Positions 48,730 to 59,135 of a DNA stretch of 64,000 nt are shown here, one piece after another (position 1 is the stretch's first letter; each line of letters opens with the position of its first letter). A program made the translations under genes and the position numbers. The stretch comes from Ceratodon purpureus. Taxonomy: Eukaryota; Streptophyta; Bryopsida; Pseudoditrichales; Ditrichaceae. The notes beneath the pieces were generated by a model that was not told the DNA's origin, did not search any database, and saw nothing but the letters and a program-made list of their open reading frames with translations. Location: positions 6,081,909 to 6,145,908 of the forward strand of contig CM026427.1 in assembly GCA_014871385.1 (NCBI GenBank). The letters run 5' to 3'.

Positions 48730-49021
48730 GGTGGCGGTAGTGGTGTTGCCAAGGCGTGCGAAGGATACCCCGGGAGTGAAGAAGCGCCCAGCAGCAACAA
48801 CGACACTGCGAAGGGGTGAAAAACAGAGAAAAGAGGTCTAGACACAGAGTTAGGGTTTGTTGGTTTCCTCTGGAGACGACGACGTATTCGTATGCTCTGA
48901 CATCAGCCCTCCTGTCTGTATTTATACGGTCCCCCTATACCAGGGTTTTCATGTACGAGAGAATTTTCTATCATCCACTTCATGTATTCTTGGACTTGTT
49001 TGTTTGTTTTAGTCCCGTACT
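48730..49021. other. eIF3m upstream region
   Basis: Promoter and 5' leader of eIF3m. A GTTAGGGTTTGTTGG word near 48850 carries a telo-box (AACCCTAA on the opposite, sense strand), a promoter feature common in translation-factor genes. Confidence 0.5.
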
Positions 49022-49322
49022 CAATGCCGAGGTTACCTTAGCAATTCTATATTTGGAGTCCAACAAACTTCCCTGCTCCTCTTGATTCGCAGGGAGCTCC
49101 GAGAGAAGTGGAGAGACCTCACATGATTAGGGTTCCAAATGGTGTAGGGTGTGTATCCGCTTAAACTGGGTTTCCGGGTAGATAAGACGAGGACAGACTC
49201 TCACCATTTCAAACCCTATTCCTGTGAGGCCTCTCCACCTCTCTCAGAGCTTTCAAGGAATCAAAGCAGTAGATCAAGATATTTTCACTCCGAAGTTAGA
49301 AAAGGGGAGGTAACCTCGGGAG
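49022..49322. repeat. Long imperfect foldback repeat (about 115-bp arms)
   Basis: The left arm (about 49027-49143) and the right arm (about 49200-49318) are imperfect reverse complements around a loop of about 55 bp. Matching landmarks are CCGAGGTTACCT, GAGCTCCGAGAGAAGTGGAG, CCTCACATGATTAGGGTT and AAATGGTG on the left, and their complements in reverse order on the right. A related half-arm lies at 51937-52000. Such a structure could be a foldback transposon remnant or a small-RNA hairpin source. Confidence 0.75.
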
Positions 49323-49836
49323 TGAGTGGAGACTATTTAATATCTTAATATCCGGACTCCCGGTTTAAGAAAAGACACTTTGGTCTCTAGAGGACGCCGA
49401 CATGAATGAAGTGATTGGTCGTTTTACTTCCAATTAATAACCAATTATGGATTTTACTTTTGGTGATTATATAAGTCTATTGTCTAGTGATAAAAGCTTG
49501 TAGAGACTAGACATTTGAGACTTTAATGTATCTTTTTTATTGGTTGAATGGAACTTAGTAAGAGAAGAAAAAATACACAAAGGTCAAGAAACATGGAGAA
49601 TATGAAAAAATCAAAATCAAAATTCTTGAAGTTGTATTAAATTTTTAGTGAATTTCTAAAGGTTGTAAAGCTAGAATTTCAACAACTACAATAAAGGACA
49701 TGTAAACCAAATTAACATACACTGGAAAACGGCCTGGACAAATGATCTCCAAAACTTGGACTTACAACACCCCTTAATAAGTCTTAACGGAAGGGATATC
49801 TAGCCATAAATAAGTGTTATTGCAATAAAAATAATA
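49323..49836. other. AT-rich spacer before the MITE
   Basis: No gene or recognised element. Confidence 0.35.
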
Positions 49837-50308
49837 CTCCCTCTGTCCCAAAATGATCTTCCTGTTTGCTTGCATTTCTTGTCCCAAAATGATCTTCATG
49901 TTTGCTTGCATTTCTTGTCCCAAAATGATCTTCATGTTTGCTTGCATTTCTTGTCCCAAAATGATCTTCTTGGTGTATAGATGAAATTTATTGGATGATT
50001 TCTAGAATTTTGTATGAAAATTGGAATATTTTGGATGAACGTTTGGATAACATGGATGAATGTTCCAAGAAGAACCAAGGGAGCTAAGGAAATGAGTGGC
50101 TACCGGTGCTCCTCAAAAACGGCCAAAAAATCCCACTTTTCAATGCTCCAAACCTACACTTTTAAAAGGATTTTTAAACTCAAATTTTTGGGAATAAAAG
50201 AGTGCACTTAACTCTACTTTTAGCTCAAAAATAATTTCAAAATTGTCATTTTCAACCTTAATCTAGATCATTTTATCAAATAGGAAGATCATTTTGGGAC
50301 GGAGGGAG
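49837..50308. mobile_element. Stowaway-like MITE (Tc1/mariner-derived)
   Basis: A 472-bp element has terminal inverted repeats of about 26 bp. The left end starts CTCCCTCTGTCCCAAAATGA. The right end is its complement, TCATTTTGGGACGGAGGGAG, with one mismatch. Both ends are flanked by TA (49835-49836 and 50309-50310), the target duplication expected of Tc1/mariner-type elements. CTCCCTCCGTCCCAAAAT is the well-known Stowaway terminus. No transposase is encoded, so movement would need one in trans. The left terminus has been multiplied into a tandem array (separate entry). Confidence 0.93.
49844..49969 (+). repeat. 36-bp tandem array inside the MITE's left end
   Basis: Three full 36-bp units starting TGTCCCAAAATGATCTTC and a fourth half unit follow each other with one or two substitutions. 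Each unit repeats most of the terminal inverted repeat plus TGTTTGCTTGCATTTCT. As 36 is a multiple of three, it reads as a spurious 12-residue protein repeat on the minus strand. Confidence 0.95.
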
Positions 50309-51388
50309 TAGTAAATAGAACATTGCAATAAGGCATGTAAACCAAAAATCCACCAAACAAACACCATTATTTGTTGTCTCGTGATCCCAAATCCATTTGC
50401 CTTCAACCAACATCCATGTTGTCCCTACTTAAGGTGAACTACAATTGTACCTTTAATAGTGACCACATGCATTAGTGGTTGAACTTAGAATCACCAAAGA
50501 CAAGAACAAAAGCAAGCAATTACACCTAACCTTAATAAGCATATCTAGACTTGATAGAGGTGATAGGAGCCGGGAAGGCATACTGATGTGCTTCAAAACC
50601 ATATGTTGAGCCTTCTACCGAGCGTTTATTGGTAGTAAGTTGGTATCGTGATTCACCATCTCAAAGATTCAATCATTAATCTATTGACACAGATTTGGCA
50701 CAATATGCGCCAATGGTAAGTGAATGTAGGTCATAATGTAGCACCTCATTTATATTGTGCCAAATTAAAAAGAGCTAAAGTTGCATCTTTAACAACGACT
50801 ACATGCAATAAAAGCTGAATTTAGAATTGAAAAAATGCAAAAAGTAAAAAAATAAAAAAATGTGAAAATGTGCATACTTGGATGAGTATATTGGTAAAGG
50901 TGACAATATTCAAACATTGCACTACACGCTAACACCATATGCCGAGCCAAATAAGCAGACAATTCTTAGTATAAGTTTTTATCAAAATTGACTATCATAG
51001 TGAATTCAACTTTTGATTTTCTTAAAACAAACTTGCACTAGTTTCAAGATATACGCAGAGGGTAGGTGAATAGAGATGGATGTTGCAACCTCCAATAGAC
51101 TTGAATCCTTTAATAAAATATACAAATTAGGAGTTCAATGAGTCTTTTAATATTTTATCTAGTTCTTCTCTTGCTCCTCTCTTTGCCTTTCTAATATAGT
51201 TTTTTAATTGTGGTTGTCATTTTTGTTCCTCTTACTTTGCACTCATCATCGCATTCTCCCCTATTTGTACTTCATGTACTCCTTTTCGCTTTAGATGCCA
51301 TCAATGTCAATTTAAAGGTTATATGCTCTTGAGATGTTGGATTTTCATTGTAGAGATTGTGGTTTGGAGCAATGAGTCCCAACAACGC
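50309..51388. other. AT-rich intergenic DNA
   Basis: No coding or structural feature recognised. Confidence 0.35.
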
Positions 51389-51508
51389 GGGATGTGATGT
51401 TTTGAGGGTATGTTTTTTTTAATTTATGCACACAGTAGCTCTCACATTGGGATGTGATGTTTTGAGGGTATGTTTTTTTTAATTTATGCACACAGTAGCT
51501 CTCACATT
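51389..51508 (+). repeat. Exact 60-bp tandem duplication
   Basis: Two identical 60-bp copies abut, each running from GGGATGTGATGTTTTGAGGG to CAGTAGCTCTCACATT, with no substitution even in the poly-T tract. Confidence 0.95.
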
Positions 51509-51936
51509 GCAAAGATTGTTTCAATATTTAGGTTTCTTCATTAATTGGATAAGAATGATTTGATTATGGTATTGATTGTTTTATCTGCAATTAAAGTTGA
51601 CTGATTTGCTTACAATTAATGTTGATTGATTAGATGTTTTTGCAATGTACAAGTAAGAGGTAGATGATTTCTTATAGGATATTGTTTAGATGTTGAAAGG
51701 GCATCAGACAATGTTTTGTTGGTATTGCAAGTGAGCTTAGGTTGTGGCAAGTTAAAGGCTTCACTGATCAAATTCACATTTGATTATAAAATTATGTTTT
51801 GAAGATGCAAATCACAATATTCATCCCCTTAAATTTATGTTTTCAAGTTGTTTTAGCCATGTAATTTCAATGCACAATAATCATGAAACTCCACTTAAAC
51901 CAGAAGTCAAAATATATAAAGCCGGGATACACTTTG

Positions 51937-52000
51937 CACCATTTGTAACCTTAATTAGTAAGAGCTCTCCACCTATCTCGGAGCTCTCTACGAATAGTAA
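51937..52000 (+). repeat. Dispersed copy of the 49.2-kb foldback arm
   Basis: CACCATTTGTAACCTTA followed by GAGCTCTCCACCTATCTCGG and AGCTCTCTACGAAT parallels the right arm at 49.2 kb (CACCATTTCAAACCCTATT, CCTCTCCACCTCTCTCAGAG, CTTTCAAGGAAT). The opposite arm is not seen here. The surrounding 51.5-52.18 kb is otherwise featureless. Confidence 0.6.
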
Positions 52001-52182
52001 AGTTCTTTTGACTCAAAATATTAAAACACTAAGATAACTTTGGTGTTGACACGGATCGGCTCGCAAACTACCGGTTTGAGACTGAAGCACTGAAAATCAA
52101 CATATAAAGAATTTTGCCTTTTAGGAAAGACCCCTCTGTCTCAAACCATCAAGCATTGCCATTGTCATGTCGTCTCTCCTTC

Positions 52183-52898
52183 CAAGACCACGGCCAAGCC
52201 TCCCCTCCTCCCAAGACCACGGCCAAGCCTCCCCTCCTCCCAAGACCACGGCCAAGCCTCCCCTCCTCCCAAGACCACGGCCAAGCCTCCCCTCCTCCCA
52301 AGACCACGGCCAAGCCTCCCCTCCTCCCAAGACCACGGCCAAGCCTCCCCTCCTCCCAAGACCACGGCCAAGCCTCCCCTCCTCCCAAGACCACGGCCAA
52401 GCCTCCCCTCCTCCCAAGACCACGGCCAAGCCTCCCCTCCTCCCAAGACCACGGCCAAGCCTCCCCTCCTCCCAAGACCACGGCCAAGCCTCCCCTCCTC
52501 CCAAGACCACGGCCAAGCCTCCCCTCCTCCCAAGACCACGGCCAAGCCTCCCCTCCTCCCAAGACCACGGCCAAGCCTCCCCTCCTCCCAAGACCACGGC
52601 CAAGCCTCCCCTCCTCCCAAGACCACGGCCAAGCCTCCCCTCCTCCCAAGACCACGGCCAAGCCTCCCCTCCTCCCAAGACCACGGCCAAGCCTCCCCTC
52701 CTCCCAAGACCACGGCCAAGCCTCCCCTCCTCCCAAGACCACGGCCAAGCCTCCCCTCCTCCCAAGACCACGGCCAAGCCTCCCCTCCTCCCAAGACCAC
52801 GGCCAAGCCTCCCCTCCTCCCAAGACCATGGCCAAGCCTCACCTCCCAAGACCATGGCCAAGCCTCACCTCCCAAGACCATGGCCAAGCCTCACCTCC
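52183..52898 (+). repeat. 29-bp GC-rich minisatellite (22 units plus 3 variants)
   Basis: Twenty-two head-to-tail units of 29 bp begin at 52183 and appear identical by eye (core CAAGACCACGGCCAAGCCTC). They are followed from 52821 by three shortened variant units starting every 26 bp, in which CACGG becomes CATGG and CCCCTCCTC becomes CACCTC. Because 29 is not a multiple of three and no unit carries a stop, long open frames run across the array in several frames on both strands, with a 29-residue period. These are consequences of the repeat, not evidence of a protein. The array ends about 0.5 kb upstream of the alpha/beta hydrolase start. Confidence 0.97.
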
Positions 52899-53391
52899 TC
52901 CGAAGAAACTATCAACACACAGTTGCCTACAGCTCAACGTCTCTACAAACATCGCATCATCGCTGTCTAGCCGTTGTTGTTGTGCATCCGTTGCAGAGCG
53001 CCTCATTCAAGGCACACACCTACGCAATCGCTGCCATTGCGCCCCCTCTTCCTGCAACACCACTGCGAGTTCTCACCTCACTATCTCAAATCCTCTCTTG
53101 CAACCAGAAGCAAATTCATTTCATGTTGCCGCACTCCATCGCCATCACACTTGCAAAAAACTTCCGTAGCTCCGGCAGTGAGCTATCTAACTTACCCTAC
53201 ATTCACTCGTCTCTCATCTGAAACCTCGCATTCTGCCTCTGCTGTTGTCGTTGTTGCTTGTGTGTGAAGACGATTGACTCAACTCTGTAGAGACTGTTAC
53301 ATTTGTTGTTGAATTGGTCCGTTTTGTGCAATTGGAGCTCAATTAGGGTTTTGGAGGAGGTAGGGGTTAGGTTCCGGCATTGCGATTTGCT
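52899..53391 (+). other. Upstream region of the alpha/beta hydrolase
   Basis: Probable promoter and 5' untranslated region. Open frames continue out of the minisatellite for up to 270 bp but lose the repeat character and show no domain. Confidence 0.4.
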
Positions 53392-54555
53392 ATGGTGCTG
53401 CTCGGTTGCGCAGCAAGTTCTATCTCTACGTGTCCATGTGCTGCATCGAGTGCCGCCGTTTGGCGGTCGGGTGCGCGCTTGGGAGTTTCACAGAGATGTA
53501 GGGCGTTTTTATCCCACTCTTCCGTCTTTGGAGCAGCGAGGTTGGTGCACACTTTGCGGTTGTGGAATCCGTTTGTTGTGACACCGCGGAGCGTTCGAGC
53601 GGAGGTTGGAACGAGCATGGAGGAGGAGCTCAAGGAGTTACCTGGAGATGAGAAGCCGAAGCAGTCGTGGCATTCTTTGCCGTCCGGGCTGCGGCTCGAG
53701 GTGCTTTCTCTCGGAGCCGGGGGGAGTGTGAGCCAAGGGAAGGCGCCGTTGGTGTTTTTGCACGGGAGCTACCACGCTGCGTGGTGCTGGGCTGTGCATT
53801 GGATGCCTTACTTTGCGTCGCTTGGATATGATTGTTATGCGGTGAGTCTGCTTGGTCAAGGAGGGAGTGACACGCCGGTGGAGCCTGGGCCGGGGGGAAC
53901 GATCCAGAGCCATGCGCGGGATGTGGCGCATTTTATTTCACAGCGTTGTGAGCGGCCGCCGGTGTTGGTTGGGCACTCGTTCGGGGGGTTGATTGTGCAG
54001 TACTATCTGTCGCAGGTTTCTACTGATGATGGGGTGGCATTGGATGTTGGTGGTTGGGGAGAGCCGTATCCGTGCCTTGCTGGTGCGGTGTTGGCTTGTT
54101 CAGTGCCTCCCACCGGGAACACGGCGGTCGTGAAGCGTTTTCTTATGTCGAAGCCAGTTGCGTCGATCAAGGTGACGCTGAGCCTTGCTGCGAAGATGTT
54201 TGCGACGTCTGTGTCGTTGTGTCGGGAGACTTTCTTCTCGCCGAGTATGCCGGAGAAAGAGGTTGTACAGTATCAGAAGCTGATGAAGGAGAGCTCGAAG
54301 GTGCCGTTGTTTGATCTTCGGAATCTGAACTCCTCCCTCCCTGTGCCTTCACCCGTGAAGAATTCTCCCCCGGTTTTAGTCATCGGTGCTGAAAATGACT
54401 TCATTTTGGACAAGCAAGGGATTGAAGAGACGGCCAGTTTTCTGGGTACGAAGGAAGTGATTGTGCCTGGCATAGCTCATGATGTAATGCTAGATATGGG
54501 ATGGAGAGACGCTGCAGATGTACTCAAATCCTGGATGCAGACAAAACTACAGTGA
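53392..54555 (+). CDS. Plastid-type alpha/beta hydrolase, single exon
   Basis: A continuous frame of 387 aa from the ATG in GCTATGGTGC. The first about 75 residues are Ala/Ser/Arg/Cys-rich with few acids, like a chloroplast (or mitochondrial) transit peptide. The hydrolase core starts near residue 90. LVFLHGSYHAAWCW provides the oxyanion-hole His-Gly. The nucleophile elbow GHSFGG places S196, GAENDF places D336 and GIAHDVML places H363, a complete Ser-Asp-His triad. Family members are esterases, lipases or related acyl hydrolases; the substrate is not predictable. The gene has no intron, unlike most neighbours, and is relatively GC-rich. In-frame codons upstream to 53380 begin with TTG and were not used as the start. 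Confidence 0.88.
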   Translation: MVLLGCAASSISTCPCAASSAAVWRSGARLGVSQRCRAFLSHSSVFGAARLVHTLRLWNPFVVTPRSVRAEVGTSMEEELKELPGDEKPKQSWHSLPSGLRLEVLSLGAGGSVSQGKAPLVFLHGSYHAAWCWAVHWMPYFASLGYDCYAVSLLGQGGSDTPVEPGPGGTIQSHARDVAHFISQRCERPPVLVGHSFGGLIVQYYLSQVSTDDGVALDVGGWGEPYPCLAGAVLACSVPPTGNTAVVKRFLMSKPVASIKVTLSLAAKMFATSVSLCRETFFSPSMPEKEVVQYQKLMKESSKVPLFDLRNLNSSLPVPSPVKNSPPVLVIGAENDFILDKQGIEETASFLGTKEVIVPGIAHDVMLDMGWRDAADVLKSWMQTKLQ

Positions 54556-56630
54556 TCATATCCATCTTCAGCCAAGTATCTCAATGGCGTCTATCCCAGG
54601 TCATTCCATGTACTTGGATGTGAACTACATTCCTTCCCAAATTTTGTCACTTCCAGGCATGCAAGCCACTATTCTTTAGTCATCGGAACGTTCAAGTGGT
54701 AAACTCGTCCTTATCAACAGGAGTGCTTTCATGGATTGACCGAGAATAGCATTCAGGAGGTGGTTTAATCGATTGGGCTATGACTGCACGAGGCAAGTAT
54801 TCTCCTGAAGAGCTTCTAGGTGATCAGTTCCAGGATGTGAAGAAGCAACGACACGCCACATCGAGAGGAGAAAATTTCGAGAACTAAATTTCTGCATGAA
54901 ACCAAGAAATGGCCCAATTGCATTACTCATGGAGAAACATGATCATTTGACAAAGGTCAATTGAAGCTTGGTGTGTTTTGCATCAGGCACACTGTCTGGA
55001 GATTACTCATCTTAGCTAGCCATTGGCTGGAGTGAGTTTGAGCTTGAATGTCTGCGAATTGTCCCCTTCTGCAAGCATTCTTATTGCATAGGTGAAGGTT
55101 CAGCAGAGATAAGGTATCACTCAAACAAGGTCCTTGATGAGTTGGCAGCGAGGCTGTTTGTCCAGGCGTGCAAGCTGCAGTATCCACAACCGCAAGGTTT
55201 GTGTGTGCGCGGAATGCAGCTCTGTAGAATATTTGTGTTGATAAGGATAAGGAGCTTTGAGGAAGGTTCTCAATATTTTTGACAGGCATGACTACAGATT
55301 ATGAGATCTATTTGTTGCTTGTAAGGAGCATTCATTTCTTGTAGAGCCGCGAGGCATGCCGAAATCCAATCTGTCGAAGTTCCTGTTGCAGAACCAGAAT
55401 CAATAAATCGTCAGATGAACGGAGTCTACAGCTTCGGTCTTCTGCAGTGTTGGTTGTGAATAGTGTTCATGATCTATGGACTATTACAGCACGCAACATC
55501 ACGCGTTTTAAGGGTTGGCTGCACGAAAGCTTCAACTCGAGCTTTAATGGCACCGGATTCAAGGGGAAGAAGACGTGGGATTGCGCATCAAATACCTGAA
55601 TTCTCTAGTACAGACCAGTATCTAAACGACCGGCCATGCACGTACTATGGAGCTTGACTTTGAAAGTACTTTTCTGGAGTCCTAACCACCCCTGACTCAC
55701 CAAGAATTGTCGGGAAAATTTTGGCAGTGTCTCCGAAGAACGATTCCATGTCGAACAAACAGGTTCCCCGAACCAGCAAAAACTCTGAAAAACTCTGTCG
55801 CCGGTTGAAAAACTCTGAGGTCTATTGTGTTGCTGTCCATTTGGTGTGCATCATGAACTGGCACGTATTAAGATGTCCATTCTCGTGATTGGTACTGATG
55901 TATTCGGATATCGTTCTGTAACGTAAGTTTTTTTGTCTGTAAAGAGAACAGTTTGACAAAGCTCTCATCCTTCCTTTCGAATCAAGCGGTTCGTTGCTTA
56001 ATTGAACACAGCCGATCTGTGATTGACCCCAGATCTGTTGTCACGTATTTCTGCAGTACAAGTTGGGGCTAAAGTCTCTGGATTGAGCCTGTGTACTACT
56101 TCAGCAAGATCCTGCACTGTGGGCTGATCACGGGCAATTTGAGAAGGACTCTTACTTTTTAAAGCATGCCCTCTACGAGTAAATGGTCCAGGTTGGATGA
56201 CATTCTATCTGAACTTGCAAGGAGGGGGTTTGTGCTCTGTGTCTTGCGAGGGGTATAATTTCTTTTTTAAAAGCTTCTTATGAGGGATAACGTTCGATTT
56301 ATAAGCCGCCTCCTCAGTTGTGTTTTGATGGAGCTCCTCATGCAATCTCGGTGATAACATAAAATATTTGCGTCTATTATTTGAAGACATCCCTTGTTCT
56401 TTTCAGAATGCAGCACAGAGCCATACTGCAATTTCGATGCTGTAGTTCACCTGATATACACCTTAGTTGAAAATACTCAGGTCCTTCGAAATTGTAATGA
56501 AAGCGAATGATTTCCCTTCTTTTATTATGCGTAAAATAATTAGGCAACCAGTTTGTTTCAAGATACAGTGGAGCTGTTGTTTGTTGCCGAGATGTTTTGC
56601 TGATTTAAGATTGTGCCTGTTGATTTGCAG
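54556..56630. other. Hydrolase 3' flank and unassigned sequence before the TIR relic
   Basis: The 3' untranslated region followed by about 1.5 kb without a supported gene. Several 60-110-codon open frames have no recognisable content. An upstream exon of the TIR gene may lie here but I could not identify it. Confidence 0.3.
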
Positions 56631-57184
56631 AGATGATTTTCAAGTGCCCCCAAAGCACTCAATATTTTTGTGCCACGCTGGTGCTCAGAAAGCTTTTGTG
56701 GAACAGCTATATGTGGACCTCAAACGCCGTGGGCTATCTCCATTCTTTGATCAATGTCCTGAAAGCTTGCCAGAGGGCGAGGTGTTCCCAGAGCGGATTT
56801 TTAAAGCTGCAAAAGAATGCTTAGTGGCAGTGGTGGTTCTGTCAAGTGAGTTTCTGGTGTCTCTGTGGCCTATGTTAGAATTGGCTGCATTCGTGCAAGC
56901 AGAGGACATGCAACCCGAATCTCAAGATATTTCCATTATTCTACAAGCTTGAGGTTGCAGATTTAAAAAAAGATTCAAAAGCAATCAATTTAAGGATGGC
57001 AAAGTGGAAGGAGATGGCAGCAGTTGAGGAAAGGATTGATATAGATGCCTGGCAGAATTCTGTTGCAGCTCTTTCTCGTGCAAATGGCGAAGTGTTCAGC
57101 AGCTATGCCGGATCTGAGGTCAAATATAGGGAAGCGATCGTTGATTCTATATGCAAATTGGTCGGCAGGGACCGGCTGTGCAAT
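56631..57184 (+). pseudogene. TIR domain with a frameshift (TIR-type immune gene relic)
   Basis: After the acceptor TGATTTGCAG, the frame reads PPKHSIFLCHAGAQKAFVEQ, then RRGLSPFFDQ and AAKECLVAVVVLSSEF, a clear plant TIR domain (beta-A FLCH, alphaC region). Near 56905-56912 the frame breaks: the continuation NPNLKIFPLFYKLEVADLKK and AIVDSICKLVGRDRL lies one frame over. The original frame meets a stop about 40 bp later. The exon ends at a GTAAGT donor (57185). The expected NB-ARC exon is absent. TIR domains in plant NLRs act as NADases in immunity; this copy would be truncated. A sequencing error at the break cannot be excluded. Confidence 0.75.
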
Positions 57185-57780
57185 GTAAGTGCCCCGGTTC
57201 TGTATCTTTTGCATCTTGTAATCGAACTTGGAAACAGAGGTGTTAAACACTTATGTTATGTCAATTTTTTATTCATATTCCTGGCCTTTTGTGTTAACGG
57301 TGATGGGAAAGATTTAGCCGTATGAAGAAAGAGATACCCTTGTTGTTACGTCAGGTCCCTAGTCTACCGATGTAATTGGAAACTGGCTGTTGCATGTAGC
57401 TCTGTTGAAATTCTTCTAGATTTGTTGCGATCAGTAATAACCGCAAGACCTAAATGTCTGGCTACGAGGCATGTATCTAGTAATTGTATTCCCATGATGT
57501 GGAACATTGGAACAAATCAAATTGGTTTGTTTTAAAGTATTTCACCTTAGCAGAGTGATGAGTGTACATTTTCAGCACCTCTCGCTTGATCACTGCTTGT
57601 TCCATAATGTCATGCTATCGATGCCCTGCAGAATTTTTTTAGTCCTTGCGGAATCAATATGAGATTCTAATATTTACTGGTTCTCTTCTCTTCCTCTTCA
57701 TAGTTTATTTAAAATAAAATTAAACTAAGCTAATCAGCGTGCCTCCTTTGTTTCCCTACTTGCAGTGGAAAAGGCTGCTC
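57185..57780 (+). other. Intron-like spacer between the TIR relic and the F-box gene
   Basis: It is bounded by a GTAAGT donor at 57185 and a CCTACTTGCAG acceptor at 57766. The splice would join the TIR exon in phase 0 to the F-box reading frame. Confidence 0.4.
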
Positions 57781-58500
57781 ATGGGATTGTGGTTTCTTGT
57801 GGGCTCCTTGCGACGATTCTGCAATTTCTGTCTCCAGCATAAAGTGATCTTGCATCTGCACAACTCATACGAAGACGGATTTGCTGCCGAGAGAAATTCG
57901 TCGGTAGCTGCTGCGCCTTCCGCTCCTTCGGTGGAGCTTCTTTACAAACAGGTGTTTGAGTTTCCCTACCCTAAGGTTTCAACGGCTCTTCCTCCTCTGC
58001 CTGATGGTCTTGTTGCTGAGCAAATCCTTCCTAGGCTGCTTGCGCTTGATGATCCTTTCCTCATACTGCGCCTTCGCAGCTTGAGCAAGGGTTGGAGAAG
58101 TCTAGTTGAGTCTTCTGAGAAATGGCCTATTCTGAATTCTGTCCCTCTAGACTCTCCTGGCTATTTGACATCAGCACGGCTAAATGGTTTTCAACCAATC
58201 AATGTAATTAAACGTTACAGGCATGAGGTCAAACATTTTCGCAGTGTTCCTGCTAAGCCCTCAGAGCCGATCACAGTTCCAGTATCTACTCATACTGCCT
58301 CAAATTCTCAATCTCCCAAGAAGCGTTTGTACAGTAGTGGGAGATGGGTTGAGCATGGGATCTGGAATGACTACCACTGGCATGATACTCATTCTGATGT
58401 ATCAGGAGCCTATCGAGCTTATACTGACAGGGCTCTGAGGCAATTTGATAGGCGATTCAATCAACAGTCGTCAACCAACAGGTATGACGAAAGGGATTAA
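57781..58500 (+). CDS. F-box protein
   Basis: From the ATG at 57781 the frame codes for 239 aa. Residues about 72-115 (LPDGLVAEQILPRLLALDDP, then LRLRSLSKGWRSLVESSEKW) form an F-box, the SKP1-binding module of SCF ubiquitin ligases. No Kelch or LRR substrate domain follows; the C-terminal half is polar with an aromatic stretch (WVEHGIWNDYHWHDTHSDVS). The exon opens at an acceptor (57766) and is open 5' of the ATG, so translation may begin in an upstream exon. Joining to the TIR relic in phase 0 would give a TIR-F-box chimera. The partner and substrate are unknown. Confidence 0.7.
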   Translation: MGLWFLVGSLRRFCNFCLQHKVILHLHNSYEDGFAAERNSSVAAAPSAPSVELLYKQVFEFPYPKVSTALPPLPDGLVAEQILPRLLALDDPFLILRLRSLSKGWRSLVESSEKWPILNSVPLDSPGYLTSARLNGFQPINVIKRYRHEVKHFRSVPAKPSEPITVPVSTHTASNSQSPKKRLYSSGRWVEHGIWNDYHWHDTHSDVSGAYRAYTDRALRQFDRRFNQQSSTNRYDERD

Positions 58501-58850
58501 TGTTGTAAATACATCCAGCAGTAAGACATCCACGTTGTATGCCTGAAGGTTTATAAATACTAGTTACACATGGTTTCTAATCATATTGCTCCTTGAAAGT
58601 TGTCTTTTCTAGGCATACAAGCTATCTTTTAGTTACGATAATCGGAACATTCATGTGCCGAACTCTTCCTCATCAATAACCATGACTTTTCCGGGTTGAT
58701 TGAGAATATAATTCTGAAGTCGCATTATTCAAAATCTAATTGAAAAAGATAGTTATCAGAATCACTAACTCAAGATGAAGGAGCCACACGGACGTGCGTA
58801 AGGAGATTCAGCAGCCGATCTTCAGGTTCAAGAAGATGATGGGCACGTAC
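58501..58850. other. F-box gene 3' flank
   Basis: Probable 3' untranslated region. Nothing else is seen. Confidence 0.35.
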
Positions 58851-59135
58851 TTGATTGACCCCACTGGAGATCGAGGTTGACAGCTCGATTGGACGGTCGG
58901 AGAATCCAATGCCAACACCAAAGTTACGTGAAGTTCCTGCAAGAAGGCAACGTAGAACAGGACGGAATTAACTGTACCCAGATTAGGAGGCAACATTGAG
59001 GCAAAATTGGAAAATGCGAAAGATCAGGCTAAGCGAAATCCTTGTGATTACCTGCCCCAGAATGTGTCATCCCATATGTACGCAAGGAAGAATGCCAGGA
59101 TTCTGTAGAGAGCCGGCCTGATACTGGTGCGATTC
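58851..59135 (-). pseudogene. Two exon-like pieces of an unrecognised gene
   Basis: On the minus strand, 59135-59052 reads NRTSIRPALYRILAFFLAYI then WDDTFWG before a GTAATC donor. After an intron-like gap, 58936-58851 (acceptor TTCTTGCAG) reads SRNFGVGIGFSDRPIELSTS before a GTACGT donor. Both look like real protein, with clean splice signals. The phases disagree by one base, so the two cannot be joined as they stand. I do not recognise the family. It could be a relic copied from a gene elsewhere, or a gene whose true junction I missed. Confidence 0.3.

Noticed and set aside
49844..49969. CRISPR-like array of 36-bp repeats
   Set aside because: The repeats abut without spacers and lie within a plant MITE terminus; this is a eukaryotic genome.
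52114..53169. 351-codon open frame (and 228-246-codon frames on the other strand)
   Set aside because: These are translations of the stop-free 29-bp minisatellite. Several frames on both strands are open in the same way, so openness carries no coding information.
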